Origin: Lichenihabitans sp033947565
Lineage (GTDB): Bacteria; Pseudomonadota; Alphaproteobacteria; Rhizobiales; Beijerinckiaceae
DNA length: 64,000 bases
NCBI RefSeq assembly: GCF_033947565.1
Contig: NZ_JARPVX010000006.1
Location: 1 to 64,000, forward strand
Direction of reading: 5' to 3'
Of the stretch, positions 25,459 to 34,083 are shown in pieces (position 1 is the stretch's first letter; every line of letters begins with the position of its first letter). A program made the position numbers and the translations under genes. The notes below the pieces were generated by a model that saw only the letters and a program-made list of their open reading frames with translations, searched no databases and had not been told where the DNA came from.

Positions 25459-26829
25459 ATGAGTAAGGTATTGTTGACCGGTCGACACCGCGTTGCGCTG
25501 AATGTTTGCGCAGCCGGTGCTCTGGCGGCCCTGATGAGCGGCTGCTCGGCCGATGCGACGCGCCTCGGCGACCCCTTCGGCAATCCGTTCTCGTCGGCCT
25601 CGAACGACGCCCCGATGGCGCAGCGCCGGCATGTGGCGGCCCGTGACGTGATCCCGGCCGGTCGCATGCCGCCGGTGACCAGCACGGCCCTGGCTCCAAG
25701 CGCCGTGTCGGTGGCCTCGCTGGCCCCGTCGCGACCCGCGTTCCGGGCGCCGGTGTCGAGCGAAACCACAGGGTCGATCGATCGCGGCCCGACCCGTATG
25801 GCCAGCGGGGCCTCGTTCGGCGGCTGGTCGTCGGCCGGCGGCACGCCGATCCAGGTCGCGGATGGCGAATCCGCCGAGATCATCGGCAAGCGCTATGGTG
25901 TGCCCACGACCGCGCTGCTGCAGGTCAATGGCCTGCACAGTGCCGCCGAGGTGCGTCCCGGCACGCAGATCACCATTCCGATTTATACAGCATCAGGCCG
26001 CGAGGCCGTGGCGCCCCGCATGACGGAAGCCGCCCCTCAGGCCAGCGCGCCGGTGCGGAAAGCCGAAGCGGTGCCGGCCCGGGCCACCACGCCGACCACC
26101 CATGTGGCGGCCGTCGCAACGCCGCGCGCCGCCAAGAACATGGCCGAAACCACGCCGGTCTCCAAGGCATCGGGTCAGCCATCGTCCAGCAAGACCGTTG
26201 CGGCCAAGTCGACGCCGGTCACGACCGCATCGCTGCAGCCGCACCCCTTGGGTAAGCTCCCCGTCGGCAAGGCCGCCGTTGCGGCAACGGCGCCTCAGGT
26301 TGCCAAGGCTGAGCCGGTCGCGGCTCCGGTCCCTGCCGCGAAGGCCATGAAGGTCGCCACGGCGGCGGCCGCCGTCCCGGTGGCGCCTGCGGCAGCCCCG
26401 GCCGTCGATCCCGCTCCTGCGCCAAGCGCCGCTCCTGCGGCTACGGCCGAGAACAACCCGGAATTCCGCTGGCCGGCACGGGGCCGCATCATCCAGGGCT
26501 TCAAGGGCGGTTCGGGCGGCAACGACGGCATCAACATTGCGGTGCCGGAAGGCACGGCCGTGAAGGCGGCCGAAGGTGGCGTCGTGGCCTATGCGGGGAG
26601 CGAGCTCAAGGGCTACGGCAATCTCGTGCTGATCCGCCACCCCAACGGCTATGTGTCGGCCTATGCCAACAATGGCGAAATCGACGTGAAGCGCGGCGAA
26701 ACGGTCAAGCGCGGCCAGCAGATCGCCAAGTCGGGCCAGTCCGGCAACGTGTCGTCACCCCAGCTACACTTCGAGCTCCGCAAGGGCTCAACCCCTGTCG
26801 ACCCCACCCAGTATCTGGCCGGGCTCTGA
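25459..26829 (+). CDS. LysM/LytM lipoprotein, DipM/NlpD-like, probably non-catalytic
   Basis: Envelope factor that in relatives (NlpD, DipM) activates septal amidases for daughter-cell separation. A lipoprotein signal ends in LMSGCSA. LysM domain lies near residues 132-176 (DGESAEIIGKRYGVPTTALL). A long Ala/Pro/Lys-rich linker follows, then a C-terminal M23/LytM domain from about residue 350. Zinc-site residues are altered: N-D-G-I-N-I replaces H-x-G-x-D, and S-A-Y-A-N-N replaces the Y-A-H-L motif, while LHFELR is kept, so it is likely an activator rather than a peptidase. Length 456 residues from the ATG at 25459. It follows surE and the pcm-like gene, matching the nlpD position elsewhere. 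Confidence 0.87.
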   Translation: MSKVLLTGRHRVALNVCAAGALAALMSGCSADATRLGDPFGNPFSSASNDAPMAQRRHVAARDVIPAGRMPPVTSTALAPSAVSVASLAPSRPAFRAPVSSETTGSIDRGPTRMASGASFGGWSSAGGTPIQVADGESAEIIGKRYGVPTTALLQVNGLHSAAEVRPGTQITIPIYTASGREAVAPRMTEAAPQASAPVRKAEAVPARATTPTTHVAAVATPRAAKNMAETTPVSKASGQPSSSKTVAAKSTPVTTASLQPHPLGKLPVGKAAVAATAPQVAKAEPVAAPVPAAKAMKVATAAAAVPVAPAAAPAVDPAPAPSAAPAATAENNPEFRWPARGRIIQGFKGGSGGNDGINIAVPEGTAVKAAEGGVVAYAGSELKGYGNLVLIRHPNGYVSAYANNGEIDVKRGETVKRGQQIAKSGQSGNVSSPQLHFELRKGSTPVDPTQYLAGL

Positions 26830-26876
26830 CCAAGGAACTCACCTGATCGCCCGCGAGACACGTGCGGACAGGTGCA

Positions 26877-26910
26877 AGCGGCGGGTCCAAAGACAGGCCC
26901 GCCGCTTTTT
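26877..26910 (+). terminator. Rho-independent terminator after dipM-like gene
   Basis: A 9-bp perfect stem AGCGGCGGG / CCCGCCGCT (26877-26885 and 26898-26906) with a 12-base loop, followed by a run of Ts ending at 26910. It lies 48 bases after the lipoprotein stop and just before the convergent gene's stop. Confidence 0.85.
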
Positions 26911-26916
26911 CGCGTT

Positions 26917-27285
26917 CTACCAGCGGTTGACGGACCCCCGGTCGTAAAGCGCCGTATCGTCCCCGCCGCTCGGCCCAAGGTCGTTGCCGTAGCCGCCGAC
27001 GCCATCGAGGCCGTAGGGAAACTGCACGCCGCTCGTCACATAGGGCGACGGCGAGAAATCACGGATGTTGTTGTAGCGCGTCGGCCCGTCCTGGTAAATT
27101 TCCTCATCGTCCCGCGGGACGACCGGAGGACGGGTCACGGTCAGGCCGCGATATGCGGGCATCGGCGCGGTCGGTTGTGCCACCAGCCGCGCGCCACGAT
27201 GATGACCGTCCTGCGCGGCCGCAGGGACGGCCAGACAACAGAGCGCCATGCCGGCAGCCCAGGCGGCTTTTCGCGTTTGGTTCAT
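26917..27285 (-). CDS. Small exported hypothetical protein
   Basis: A 122-residue protein with a signal peptide (MNQTRKAAWAAGMALCCLAV then PAAAQ cleavage region). The mature part is Pro/Asp/Tyr-rich with YRGLTVTRPPVVPRDDEEIY and an aromatic/Gly-rich C-terminus ending RGSVNRW. No family recognised; low complexity suggests a periplasmic or surface protein. An in-frame ATG five codons upstream (27300) is an equal alternative because it has AGGG nearby. It is convergent with the lipoprotein gene. Confidence 0.7.
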   Translation of the reverse strand: MNQTRKAAWAAGMALCCLAVPAAAQDGHHRGARLVAQPTAPMPAYRGLTVTRPPVVPRDDEEIYQDGPTRYNNIRDFSPSPYVTSGVQFPYGLDGVGGYGNDLGPSGGDDTALYDRGSVNRW

Positions 27286-27356
27286 GGCACCACCGATCAC
27301 ACCCTGAAGCTATGCCGGGTGAACGCGGGGCTAGGCCGAACGGTTGCCAAGCCGCT

Positions 27357-27722
27357 TCATGGCATCGCTGGGGCGAAGCTGATCAGAACCGTGGCGACGA
27401 TCGCCAGTACCACGCCGGCCCCTTGCAGGATCGACATGCGCTCGCCGTAAACCAGCACGCCCACAAGGCTGACGGCCACGAGTTGGAACACGGCCGACAG
27501 GCTGAAGGCCGTCGCCATGCCGAGACGCCGGATCAGGCGCAGCATGACGAGGTTGCCGGTGGAATAAAGAGCGAGCGTCAGCACCAGCAGGCCAAGCCCC
27601 GGCGACAGGGCCCAGGCCTTTGCGGTCGTGGCCGCCGCGATGAAGATGCCGGTGGCGAGCGCCAGCAGCACCAGGGCCGCCATCGTCATGCCAAAGCTGC
27701 CCGGGCGGGAAGAGACCGGCAC
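27357..27722 (-). CDS. Small four-helix membrane protein, SMR/DMT-like
   Basis: A 121-residue protein with four predicted transmembrane segments (about residues 11-31, 39-56, 69-89, 97-116), the architecture of small multidrug resistance or half-size EamA/DMT proteins. Matching features are the short loop GNLVMLRLIRRLGMATAFSL and a final pair of helices VYGERMSILQGAGVVLAIVA. The essential membrane Glu of EmrE (residue 14) has no obvious counterpart in the first helix, so drug efflux is unproven. It lies downstream of no clear partner; upstream is the sRNA candidate on the other strand. Confidence 0.72.
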   Translation of the reverse strand: MPVSSRPGSFGMTMAALVLLALATGIFIAAATTAKAWALSPGLGLLVLTLALYSTGNLVMLRLIRRLGMATAFSLSAVFQLVAVSLVGVLVYGERMSILQGAGVVLAIVATVLISFAPAMP

Positions 27723-27799
27723 GCCGCTGCTGTGTTTTCGGCCAGGAGGGATGCCCAGCTATGCAAAAACATCATTTGTGTTTTCGTAGCTCCCGCGAC

Positions 27800-27885
27800 T
27801 AGACTGTGGTGTGGCGCTCCGGCGTCACTGCCCTTTTGGGCGTTTCCTCCCTAGACTTGGGCCGCCTTCGGGCGGCTCTTTTTTT
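27800..27885 (+). ncRNA. Putative small RNA with anti-Shine-Dalgarno motif (alpha-r14-like)
   Basis: Three hairpins in a row: GTGGCGC/GCGTCAC (27811-27828, one G-U pair), GCCC-TTTT-GGGC (27830-27841), then after the single-stranded TTTCCTCCCT (CCTCCC at 27846-27851) a terminator GCCGCC-TTCG-GGCGGC (27861-27876) followed by a T-tract to 27885. This is the layout of alphaproteobacterial alpha-r14 sRNAs (NfeR1 of Sinorhizobium), with CCTCC-type anti-SD motifs. The 5' end is a guess. No protein fits this stretch. Such RNAs repress many mRNAs by pairing at the ribosome site, often nutrient transport genes; that role is inferred from relatives. Confidence 0.65.
27861..27885 (+). terminator. Terminator of the putative small RNA
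   Basis: A perfect 6-bp G/C stem closed by a TTCG tetraloop (27861-27876), followed directly by TCTTTTTTT. It is a strong intrinsic terminator reading rightward, and no rightward protein gene precedes it, which is the main reason to suspect an RNA gene. Confidence 0.85.
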
Positions 27886-27918
27886 GTTCCAACGCCTCGG
27901 CGACCGAGTAGCCTTCGC

Positions 27919-28242
27919 CTACGGGGCGGAGCCATGCGTCAGAAGCGCAAGGATTTGCGCGCCGGCTCGGGCCAATTGAGGCTGGAACAACAGCAGAGCG
28001 GTCAGCACCAGAAGCCACAGCAGGCCGAACAGCAGGAAAAACGACCGGGTCGGCGCCGAACTGTGCTGGTGCGTCAGCACCACGAGGTTGTTGCGGATGT
28101 CGTGGTAGTCCTTCCGCACCGTGATCAGGTCGCGCTTGATCAGGTCGAGGTCGCGGCGCGTGAACGTCGCCTCGCTGGCCGGAACCGGGAGGGCGGCGCG
28201 AGGGGGCGCAGCTTCATCCGGAACGATCTTCAAGTCGCTCAT
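27919..28242 (-). CDS. Small membrane protein with C-terminal anchor
   Basis: A 107-residue protein: an N-terminal polar part of about 30 residues, a charged helical stretch (TRRDLDLIKRDLITVRKDYH then IRNNLVVLTHQ) of coiled-coil character, and one transmembrane segment near residues 71-92 (FFLLFGLLWLLVLTALLLF). I chose the ATG at 28240-28242, which has AAAGGA about 8 bases upstream; the frame is open for another 60 codons without support. No family recognised. The arrangement suggests a tail-anchored inner-membrane protein. Confidence 0.7.
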   Translation of the reverse strand: MSDLKIVPDEAAPPRAALPVPASEATFTRRDLDLIKRDLITVRKDYHDIRNNLVVLTHQHSSAPTRSFFLLFGLLWLLVLTALLLFQPQLARAGAQILALLTHGSAP

Positions 28243-28409
28243 CCAGTTGTCCTTTGCGGCAGCCTGCGCCGCGCTCGAAGATAGGGCCGATGTTTCCGCC
28301 CTGACAAGCGTCTCGGCGGACGATCCCTCGGCGCGGTGAGCGCCAGGTTTACGGGTGCGCGGAACGAAGGTCAGCGACGCGCGTTGCGTGCACACATCGG
28401 AGGCCTCAC

Positions 28410-28787
28410 ATGCCAAGGACAATCGTGCTCGTGGTCGAGGACGACCCGATGAACCGCCTGCTGGCCGTCGACGCGCTCGAACGCTCCGGTTTCGAGGTGG
28501 TCGATTTCAGCAATGCCGATGCGGCGGCGCTCTACGCCAACCAGGGGGCCGAGAACATCGTCGCCCTTCTGGCCGACGTCAATGTGCCGGGCGAGTGCGA
28601 CGGTCTCGATTTCGCAGCTGATTTTGCGCGGCGCTGGCCGGAAAAGTTCGTGCTGGTGACGTCCGGCTGCACCAGGGACGACGTGATGGCCGGCCTGCCG
28701 ACCAGCATCGACTTCCTGCCGAAGCCCTGGACCGCCAAAATGTTGATGGACCGGATCGCGGCGGCGCGCCCGGGCGGCGCCGCCTGA
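28410..28787 (+). CDS. Single-domain response regulator (CheY/CpdR-like)
   Basis: A stand-alone receiver domain of 125 residues. The acidic pocket is VLVVEDDPMNR at the N-terminus, the likely phosphoacceptor is the Asp in ALLADVNVPG (about residue 56), the conserved Ser/Thr lies in VLVTSG and the Lys in FLPKPW. With no output domain, it must act by protein contact or as a phosphate sink. It is convergent with a large histidine kinase 4 bases away, and the two stops lie within a 22-bp palindrome, so the pair may work together; that is inference. Confidence 0.92.
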   Translation: MPRTIVLVVEDDPMNRLLAVDALERSGFEVVDFSNADAAALYANQGAENIVALLADVNVPGECDGLDFAADFARRWPEKFVLVTSGCTRDDVMAGLPTSIDFLPKPWTAKMLMDRIAAARPGGAA

Positions 28788-28800
28788 TCGATCAGGCGGC
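28779..28800. repeat. 22-bp perfect palindrome spanning two convergent stops
   Basis: GCCGCCTGATC followed by its exact reverse complement GATCAGGCGGC (28779-28800). It contains the response-regulator stop TGA and the histidine-kinase stop on the opposite strand, so both proteins end Ala-Ala-stop. It may form a hairpin at the end of both messages; no T-tract follows, so intrinsic termination is doubtful. Confidence 0.7.
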
Positions 28801-31110
28801 GGCCGAATTCTGATGGGGAACCTCGTTCCGGATCGGCAAGGCCGACGGGATCGAGGCGGTGACGCTGGTGCCGTGGCCCACCGTCGACTGGATCGACAGC
28901 GCGCCGCCATGCAGCTCCATGATCGAACGCACGATCGCCAGACCGAGGCCGGACCCCTTCATGCCATCGACCAGGGTGGCACCCGGCTGCTCGAAGGGGC
29001 GACCCAGGCGTGTCAGGGCCGCCGGTGCGATGCCGACACCATTGTCCTCCACCACCAGCGCGACGCCATGTTCGGCCAAGCTGGCCCGGGCCACGATCCG
29101 CCCCTGCGAGGGCGTGAACCGGATCGCATTGACCAGCAGGTTGTGGACCACCTTGCTCAGCGCCATTCGATCGGCCCGAACCAGGATGCCGGAATCCGCC
29201 TCGAGCGTCAGCGACACACCGCGCGCCGATGCGCTGTCGCGGTGGCGGTTGATGGCGTCTTCGAGGACGCCCTTCACGGCGAACAAGGAATAATCGAGAT
29301 CCACCCGGCCGGCCTCGAGCCGGGACATTTCCAGCACGTCCGAAATGACGCCAAGCAGACGCCGGCCACTGTCGTGGATGTCGACCGCGTAATCGACGTA
29401 GCGGGTCGAGCCGAGGGGACCGAGCACCTGCTGGCTCATCATCTCCGCAAAGCCGATGATGGCGTTCAGCGGCGTCCGCAGCTCGTGGCTCATGTTGGCC
29501 AGGAACTCGGATTTGGCGCGGTTGGCGCCTTCCGCCTCGCGCTGCTTTTCGGCGTGGCGCTGCGCCAGATCGGTCAGCTGCAGCGCCTGCCGCTCGAGCG
29601 TCTGACGGGAGCGGCGTAGGTCCGCCACCATGGCCATTAGGCGTCGCTCGGAATCCATCAGTTGTTCTTCATGGCGCTTCAGCGCCGTGATGTCGGTACC
29701 GACCGACACATAGCCGCCGTCGCGGGTGCGGCGCTCGTTGATCTGCAACCAGCGACCGTCAGCCAGCTGCGCCACATAGGAGCTTCCCTCCGACACGGTG
29801 CGGTCGGGCCCGGGCATCGCGGCGCGCACCGGGGGCGGCGTCGAGTGGTCGATGATCTCGCTGTAAAGCATGCCGGGCTGCGCGAGGTGGGGTTCGAGCG
29901 CGTGCAGGTTGAGGAAACGCGAATTGTAGGTGACGAGACGGTTGTCGGCATCCCACAGCACGAAGGCCTCAGACAGCCCCTCGACGGCCTCGCTGAGCCG
30001 TTCGTTGGCGGTGCGGGTCTGTTCGGCCTGGCGCTTTTCGTCGCTGATGTCGATCGCGATGCCGACGAGATGCGGCGACTGCTTGGCCTCGTCGCGCTTG
30101 ATAACGGCGCGGATGCGCAGCCACGTCCACAGGCCCTGGCCATTGAGCAGGCGGAACGAATGGTCGAGAACATCCGGAACGTGGCTCGACAACAGGCTGT
30201 CGACATCGAGCAGCGCCCGGTCGTCGGGGTGCAGCCGGTCGAGGAGGTCGCCAAACGAGATGAACTCGGAATCGGGCTTGAGGCCCAGGATGGCGTACAT
30301 CGATTCCGACCAATAGATGCGACCGCGCGCGAGGTCCCAGTCCCAAAGGCCGCAGCGCCCCTGGTTCAAGGCCGTGTCGATGCGGCCATGCACGCGGGAA
30401 TGGATCGCCTCGGCCGCCATGGCCTGCCGGGCCTGCCAGGAATAGGCGGCCGCGAGACCCATCAGGATCAGGGCGGCGGCCGCGATCAGCGTCATGGTGC
30501 GGCAGGAGGCCGACCACCAGTCGCCGAGCAGGCCCGACATCGGGTCGATCAGCGCCACCTGGCCGAAACGACCGTGCAGGCTCCGCACCGTGGCCAGCGC
30601 CTCGGTGCCGTCCGGCAGGGTCACCTGCATGACGCCGGCCTTGTCGGCGAAGATCGTCAGGGCCTGGGTGGGACCGAGCGCCTCGGGCAGGGTTTCGCGC
30701 CCGGTGAGCGGCGGCAGCGCCGCCACGATGGCGCCGGCGGGGTCCGACACCAGGATCTGTCGGCCGGCCGCCAGGGTGCGCGATGGCAGATGGCGCTGCA
30801 GCGTATCGGCGATGTCGAGGTCCGGCGCTTGCGTGATGGCGGCGTTGAGATCGTTCGCCACCAGGGTGGCGATAAGTTCCATATCGCCGAACCCGTCCGC
30901 CTTGGTGCGTTCGCGCGCCTGCATCATCTGCACGAAGGATGCGATCGCAAAGGCGAGCACGAAGAACAACGCCGCCGCGGGAACGAGACGGCCGGCCCTC
31001 GGCGCCATGGTCGCGATGCGACCGGCCTGTGCTCCTGGCTGCAAGCTGCGGACCAGCCCTTGCATGGAGCCCGCGCGTGCAGAACCACAGGCCACGTTCG
31101 CACGCGCCAT
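28792..31110 (-). CDS. Membrane PAS histidine kinase, PleC/DivJ/PdhS-like
   Basis: A 772-residue sensor kinase. Two transmembrane segments (about residues 43-60 and 208-226) flank an extracytoplasmic domain. Two PAS domains follow (MYAILGLKPDSEFISFGDLL around residue 280; SEAFVLWDADNRLVTYNSRF around 390). The HisKA box is KSEFLANMSHELRTPLNAII then GFAEMM, and the HATPase has N-box HNLLVNAIRFTP, G1 VVEDNGVGIAP and G2 GSGLGLAIVRS. The kinase core resembles PleC/DivJ/PdhS cell-cycle kinases. I chose the ATG at 31108-31110 because GGAGG lies 7 bases upstream; the frame is open 15 codons further. It is convergent with the single-domain response regulator; no DNA-binding partner is adjacent. Confidence 0.9.
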   Translation of the reverse strand: MARANVACGSARAGSMQGLVRSLQPGAQAGRIATMAPRAGRLVPAAALFFVLAFAIASFVQMMQARERTKADGFGDMELIATLVANDLNAAITQAPDLDIADTLQRHLPSRTLAAGRQILVSDPAGAIVAALPPLTGRETLPEALGPTQALTIFADKAGVMQVTLPDGTEALATVRSLHGRFGQVALIDPMSGLLGDWWSASCRTMTLIAAAALILMGLAAAYSWQARQAMAAEAIHSRVHGRIDTALNQGRCGLWDWDLARGRIYWSESMYAILGLKPDSEFISFGDLLDRLHPDDRALLDVDSLLSSHVPDVLDHSFRLLNGQGLWTWLRIRAVIKRDEAKQSPHLVGIAIDISDEKRQAEQTRTANERLSEAVEGLSEAFVLWDADNRLVTYNSRFLNLHALEPHLAQPGMLYSEIIDHSTPPPVRAAMPGPDRTVSEGSSYVAQLADGRWLQINERRTRDGGYVSVGTDITALKRHEEQLMDSERRLMAMVADLRRSRQTLERQALQLTDLAQRHAEKQREAEGANRAKSEFLANMSHELRTPLNAIIGFAEMMSQQVLGPLGSTRYVDYAVDIHDSGRRLLGVISDVLEMSRLEAGRVDLDYSLFAVKGVLEDAINRHRDSASARGVSLTLEADSGILVRADRMALSKVVHNLLVNAIRFTPSQGRIVARASLAEHGVALVVEDNGVGIAPAALTRLGRPFEQPGATLVDGMKGSGLGLAIVRSIMELHGGALSIQSTVGHGTSVTASIPSALPIRNEVPHQNSAAA

Positions 31111-31209
31111 CAACCGGCCTCCTGCATCTGATGAAGCGAGGCCAATGTGCCGCATCGAGCCTCGAATCGAGCCTATATGAGTCCCGCTTTAAGGCTTTGT
31201 CCAGGTTTC

Positions 31210-31240
31210 CCGGTCGCCGATTCGGGGTTTCGGCGACCGG
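31210..31240. terminator. Perfect 11-bp inverted repeat after pepN
   Basis: CCGGTCGCCGA (31210-31220) and its exact complement TCGGCGACCGG (31230-31240) with a 9-base loop. It lies downstream of pepN and upstream of the histidine kinase, both read leftward. No T-tract follows on the minus strand, so it may be a transcript-end or processing structure rather than a classical terminator. Confidence 0.55.
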
Positions 31241-31304
31241 TGTTCCGGTTCGGCAAGAGTGTGTCGTAGGGGACTCACATCTTCGTGAGCCGGAGACCGG
31301 GCGG

Positions 31305-33968
31305 TCAGTTGGCGAGCAGCCGGGTCAGGATGTCGCCAACATCGGTCGACAAGGAGGTCTGCTGGGTGATGCGCCGCAAGGCGGCCTCGGCCAGGGTCCT
31401 GCGCGTGCTCTCCATGGTGCGCCACAAGCGGAACGCGTTCAGCATGCGCGCCGCCACCTGTGGGTTCTTGCCGTCGAGCACCAGCACGATCTCGGCCAGG
31501 AAGGCGTAGCCCGCGCCATCGCGACGATTGAACTGCGATTGGTTGGCCGCGAAGCCGCCGATCAGCGCATAGATCCGGTTGGGCGTGCCCATCGAGAAAG
31601 CCGGATGCGTCATCAAGTGGCGCACCCGGTCGAGCGTTCCCGGCTCCGGGATCGACGCCTGCAAGGCGAGCCATTTGTCGGTGACGAGCGGCTCGTCCGC
31701 GAACGATGCGTGGAAGCGCGCCAACATGTCTTCCCGGCCCGGTCCAGGCACCAGGCAGGCGGTCGCCAGGGCCGCGAGTTGGTCGGTCATGTTATCGGCC
31801 GCGGCGAAACGTGCCTCGGCCAGGGCCTGCCCTTCCTCGGGCGCACCCGCCGCCAGCAGCGACAGGGCGGTGTTGCGCAGGGCGCGCCGCCCGGCATCCG
31901 CGGACGCAGGTGAATAGGGCGCCGCGGTCTCGGGGGCCGCTGCATGCCGCCGCAGGCTGTTGCCAAGAGCGCGGCCGAGGCCGAGCCGCATGGCCTCGCG
32001 CGCGGCATGCAGGGCATCGGGGTCGACGTCCTGCCCGAGGTCGCGCGCGAGGTCGGCTTCGCCCGGCAGGGTCAGAACCTGGGCCACGAAAGCGGGATCG
32101 GCCTGCGGGTCGTCGAGCACCGCCGCGAAGGCCGCCGTCAGGGATGGCGGCAGCGGGGCCGCGGCTTCGCCGCGTCGCATGCGCGCTGTGTCGTCGAGCA
32201 GGACACGGGTCGCAAGCGTCTGGGCCGCCTGCCAGCGGTTGAAACTGTCGCTGTCATGGGCCAGCAACGTCGCGAGATCCGCTTCCGACAGGTCCGTCAC
32301 CAAACGCACCGGCGCCGAGAAGCCCCGCAACAGCGACGGGACCACCGGATGGTCGAGGCCCCGCAGCACGATGCGTCGTTGGGGCGTGTCGAAAGCGATG
32401 ACGCCGCTGCGCAACTCGGCCTCGCTCAGCCCGTCGGCCGTGATGCCGTCGAGACGGACCGGCGCTCCGTTCCGGTCCACAAGCCCGAAGTCGATCGGGA
32501 TCACCATCGGTCCCTTCGAGGGTTGCCCCGGCGTCGGCGCCGTGATCTGGGCGAGATCGATCACCAAACTGTTCGAGGCGGCATCGAACTGGGTTGAGAC
32601 CCGGAGCTCGGGTGTGCCGGCCTGATCGTACCAGCGCCCAAAGGCCGTGAGATCGCGGCCCGACGCTTCGGCGAAACAGCTGAGGAAGTGTTCGATCGTG
32701 GCGGCGGTGCCGTCGTGACGATCGAAATACAGCGTCATGCCCTGATCGAAAGCGGTGCGGCCGATCAGGTGCCGCAGCATGCGGATAATCTCGGCGCCTT
32801 TCTCATAGATGGTCGCCGTATAGAAATTGTTGATCTCGACGTAGCGGTTCGGCCGCACGTTATGGGCCAGGGGCCCGGCATCCTCGGTGAACTGGCGCAG
32901 CCGCAGCGTGCGGACGTCGGCGATGCGCTTGACGGCCCTGGAGCGTTCGTCGGCCGAAAACTCCTGGTCGCGGAACACCGTCAGGCCTTCCTTCAGGCAC
33001 AGCTGGAACCAGTCGCGGCAGGTGATGCGGTTGCCGGTCCAGTTGTGGAAATATTCGTGCGCGATCACCGTTTCGATGCCGGCGTAATCGCCATCGGTGG
33101 CGGTGCGGGGCGAAGCGAGAATGTATTTGTCGTTGAAGACGTTGAGGCCCTTGTTCTCCATGGCGCCCATGTTGAAGTCGGACACCGCCACGATGTTGAA
33201 GACGTCGAGGTCGTATTCGCGCCCGAACGCCGTCTCGTCCCAGCGCATGGAGCGCTTCAGGGCGTCCATCGCATAGACGGCCTGGGCGGTCTTGCCGGGC
33301 TCGACGTAGATGCCGAGTTCCACGATGCGGCCGCTCGCCGTGGTGAAGCTGTCGGACAGGCAGTCGAGAGCACCGCCAACGAGCGCGAACAGGTAGCAGG
33401 GCTTTGGAAACGGGTCGTGCCAGACGGCATAATGCCGGTCGGGGTCAGGGCAGGGGCCGGCCTCGATGCAATTGCCGTTGCCGAGCAGCACGGGCGCATC
33501 CCGCCGGTCGGCCTCGATCCGGGTGGTATAGACCGCCAGGACATCCGGCCGGTCGAGCATATAGGTGATGCGCCGGAACCCCTCGGCCTCGCATTGCGTG
33601 CAATAGGCCGAGCCGGACCGGTAAAGGCCCATCAGCTGGGTATTGGCCGAGGGGTCGAGCAGCGTCTCGACCTCGAGCGTGAAGGCGTGGCGCGGCGGCG
33701 TGGCCAGCATCAATCGGTCCGGCGTCACGAGGTCGGCCGTCACCGGCAGGGCGGTACCCTCGAGCCAGACCGCATGGGGCACAAGCCCGTCGCCGTCGAG
33801 CCGCAGCGGCGCGTCGGCACGCCCGGCCGGGTTGGGCCGGATGCGCAGGCGCGAGCGGACCCGGGTCGCGGTGCGGTGCAGGACGATGTCGAGCTCGACC
33901 GTCTCGATCAGGTGGTCGGGCGGCCGGTAGTCGCTGAGGAGGATTGGCTGGCCTTGGTCGGTCCGCAT
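31305..33968 (-). CDS. pepN: Aminopeptidase N (M1 family)
   Basis: A zinc metallopeptidase removing N-terminal residues from peptides in the cytoplasm. The M1 hallmarks are all present: the substrate-binding GAMEN (FNMGAMENKGLNVFNDKYI), and the zinc site HEYFHNWTGNRITCRDWFQL with the third ligand Glu in LKEGLTVFRDQEF, around residues 298-325. At 887 residues, including the long C-terminal helical domain, it matches the E. coli PepN subfamily. It stands alone on the minus strand between the kinase and the rhamnose operon. Confidence 0.97.
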   Translation of the reverse strand: MRTDQGQPILLSDYRPPDHLIETVELDIVLHRTATRVRSRLRIRPNPAGRADAPLRLDGDGLVPHAVWLEGTALPVTADLVTPDRLMLATPPRHAFTLEVETLLDPSANTQLMGLYRSGSAYCTQCEAEGFRRITYMLDRPDVLAVYTTRIEADRRDAPVLLGNGNCIEAGPCPDPDRHYAVWHDPFPKPCYLFALVGGALDCLSDSFTTASGRIVELGIYVEPGKTAQAVYAMDALKRSMRWDETAFGREYDLDVFNIVAVSDFNMGAMENKGLNVFNDKYILASPRTATDGDYAGIETVIAHEYFHNWTGNRITCRDWFQLCLKEGLTVFRDQEFSADERSRAVKRIADVRTLRLRQFTEDAGPLAHNVRPNRYVEINNFYTATIYEKGAEIIRMLRHLIGRTAFDQGMTLYFDRHDGTAATIEHFLSCFAEASGRDLTAFGRWYDQAGTPELRVSTQFDAASNSLVIDLAQITAPTPGQPSKGPMVIPIDFGLVDRNGAPVRLDGITADGLSEAELRSGVIAFDTPQRRIVLRGLDHPVVPSLLRGFSAPVRLVTDLSEADLATLLAHDSDSFNRWQAAQTLATRVLLDDTARMRRGEAAAPLPPSLTAAFAAVLDDPQADPAFVAQVLTLPGEADLARDLGQDVDPDALHAAREAMRLGLGRALGNSLRRHAAAPETAAPYSPASADAGRRALRNTALSLLAAGAPEEGQALAEARFAAADNMTDQLAALATACLVPGPGREDMLARFHASFADEPLVTDKWLALQASIPEPGTLDRVRHLMTHPAFSMGTPNRIYALIGGFAANQSQFNRRDGAGYAFLAEIVLVLDGKNPQVAARMLNAFRLWRTMESTRRTLAEAALRRITQQTSLSTDVGDILTRLLAN

Positions 33969-34083
33969 CGGGGCGCTTCTCCTGGATGATTCAGGAGCGG
34001 GGTAGCGCCTTCGCGGGGCAGGCTCAAGGCCGGCGGGACGCCGTGGTGTCGGCGCGGTCCCGGCCGGCCATCGTGACGCCGGC

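Noticed and set aside
29662..31131. 489-residue rightward open frame opposite the histidine kinase
   Set aside because: Antisense shadow; no domain and low-complexity Gly/Arg/Gln sequence.
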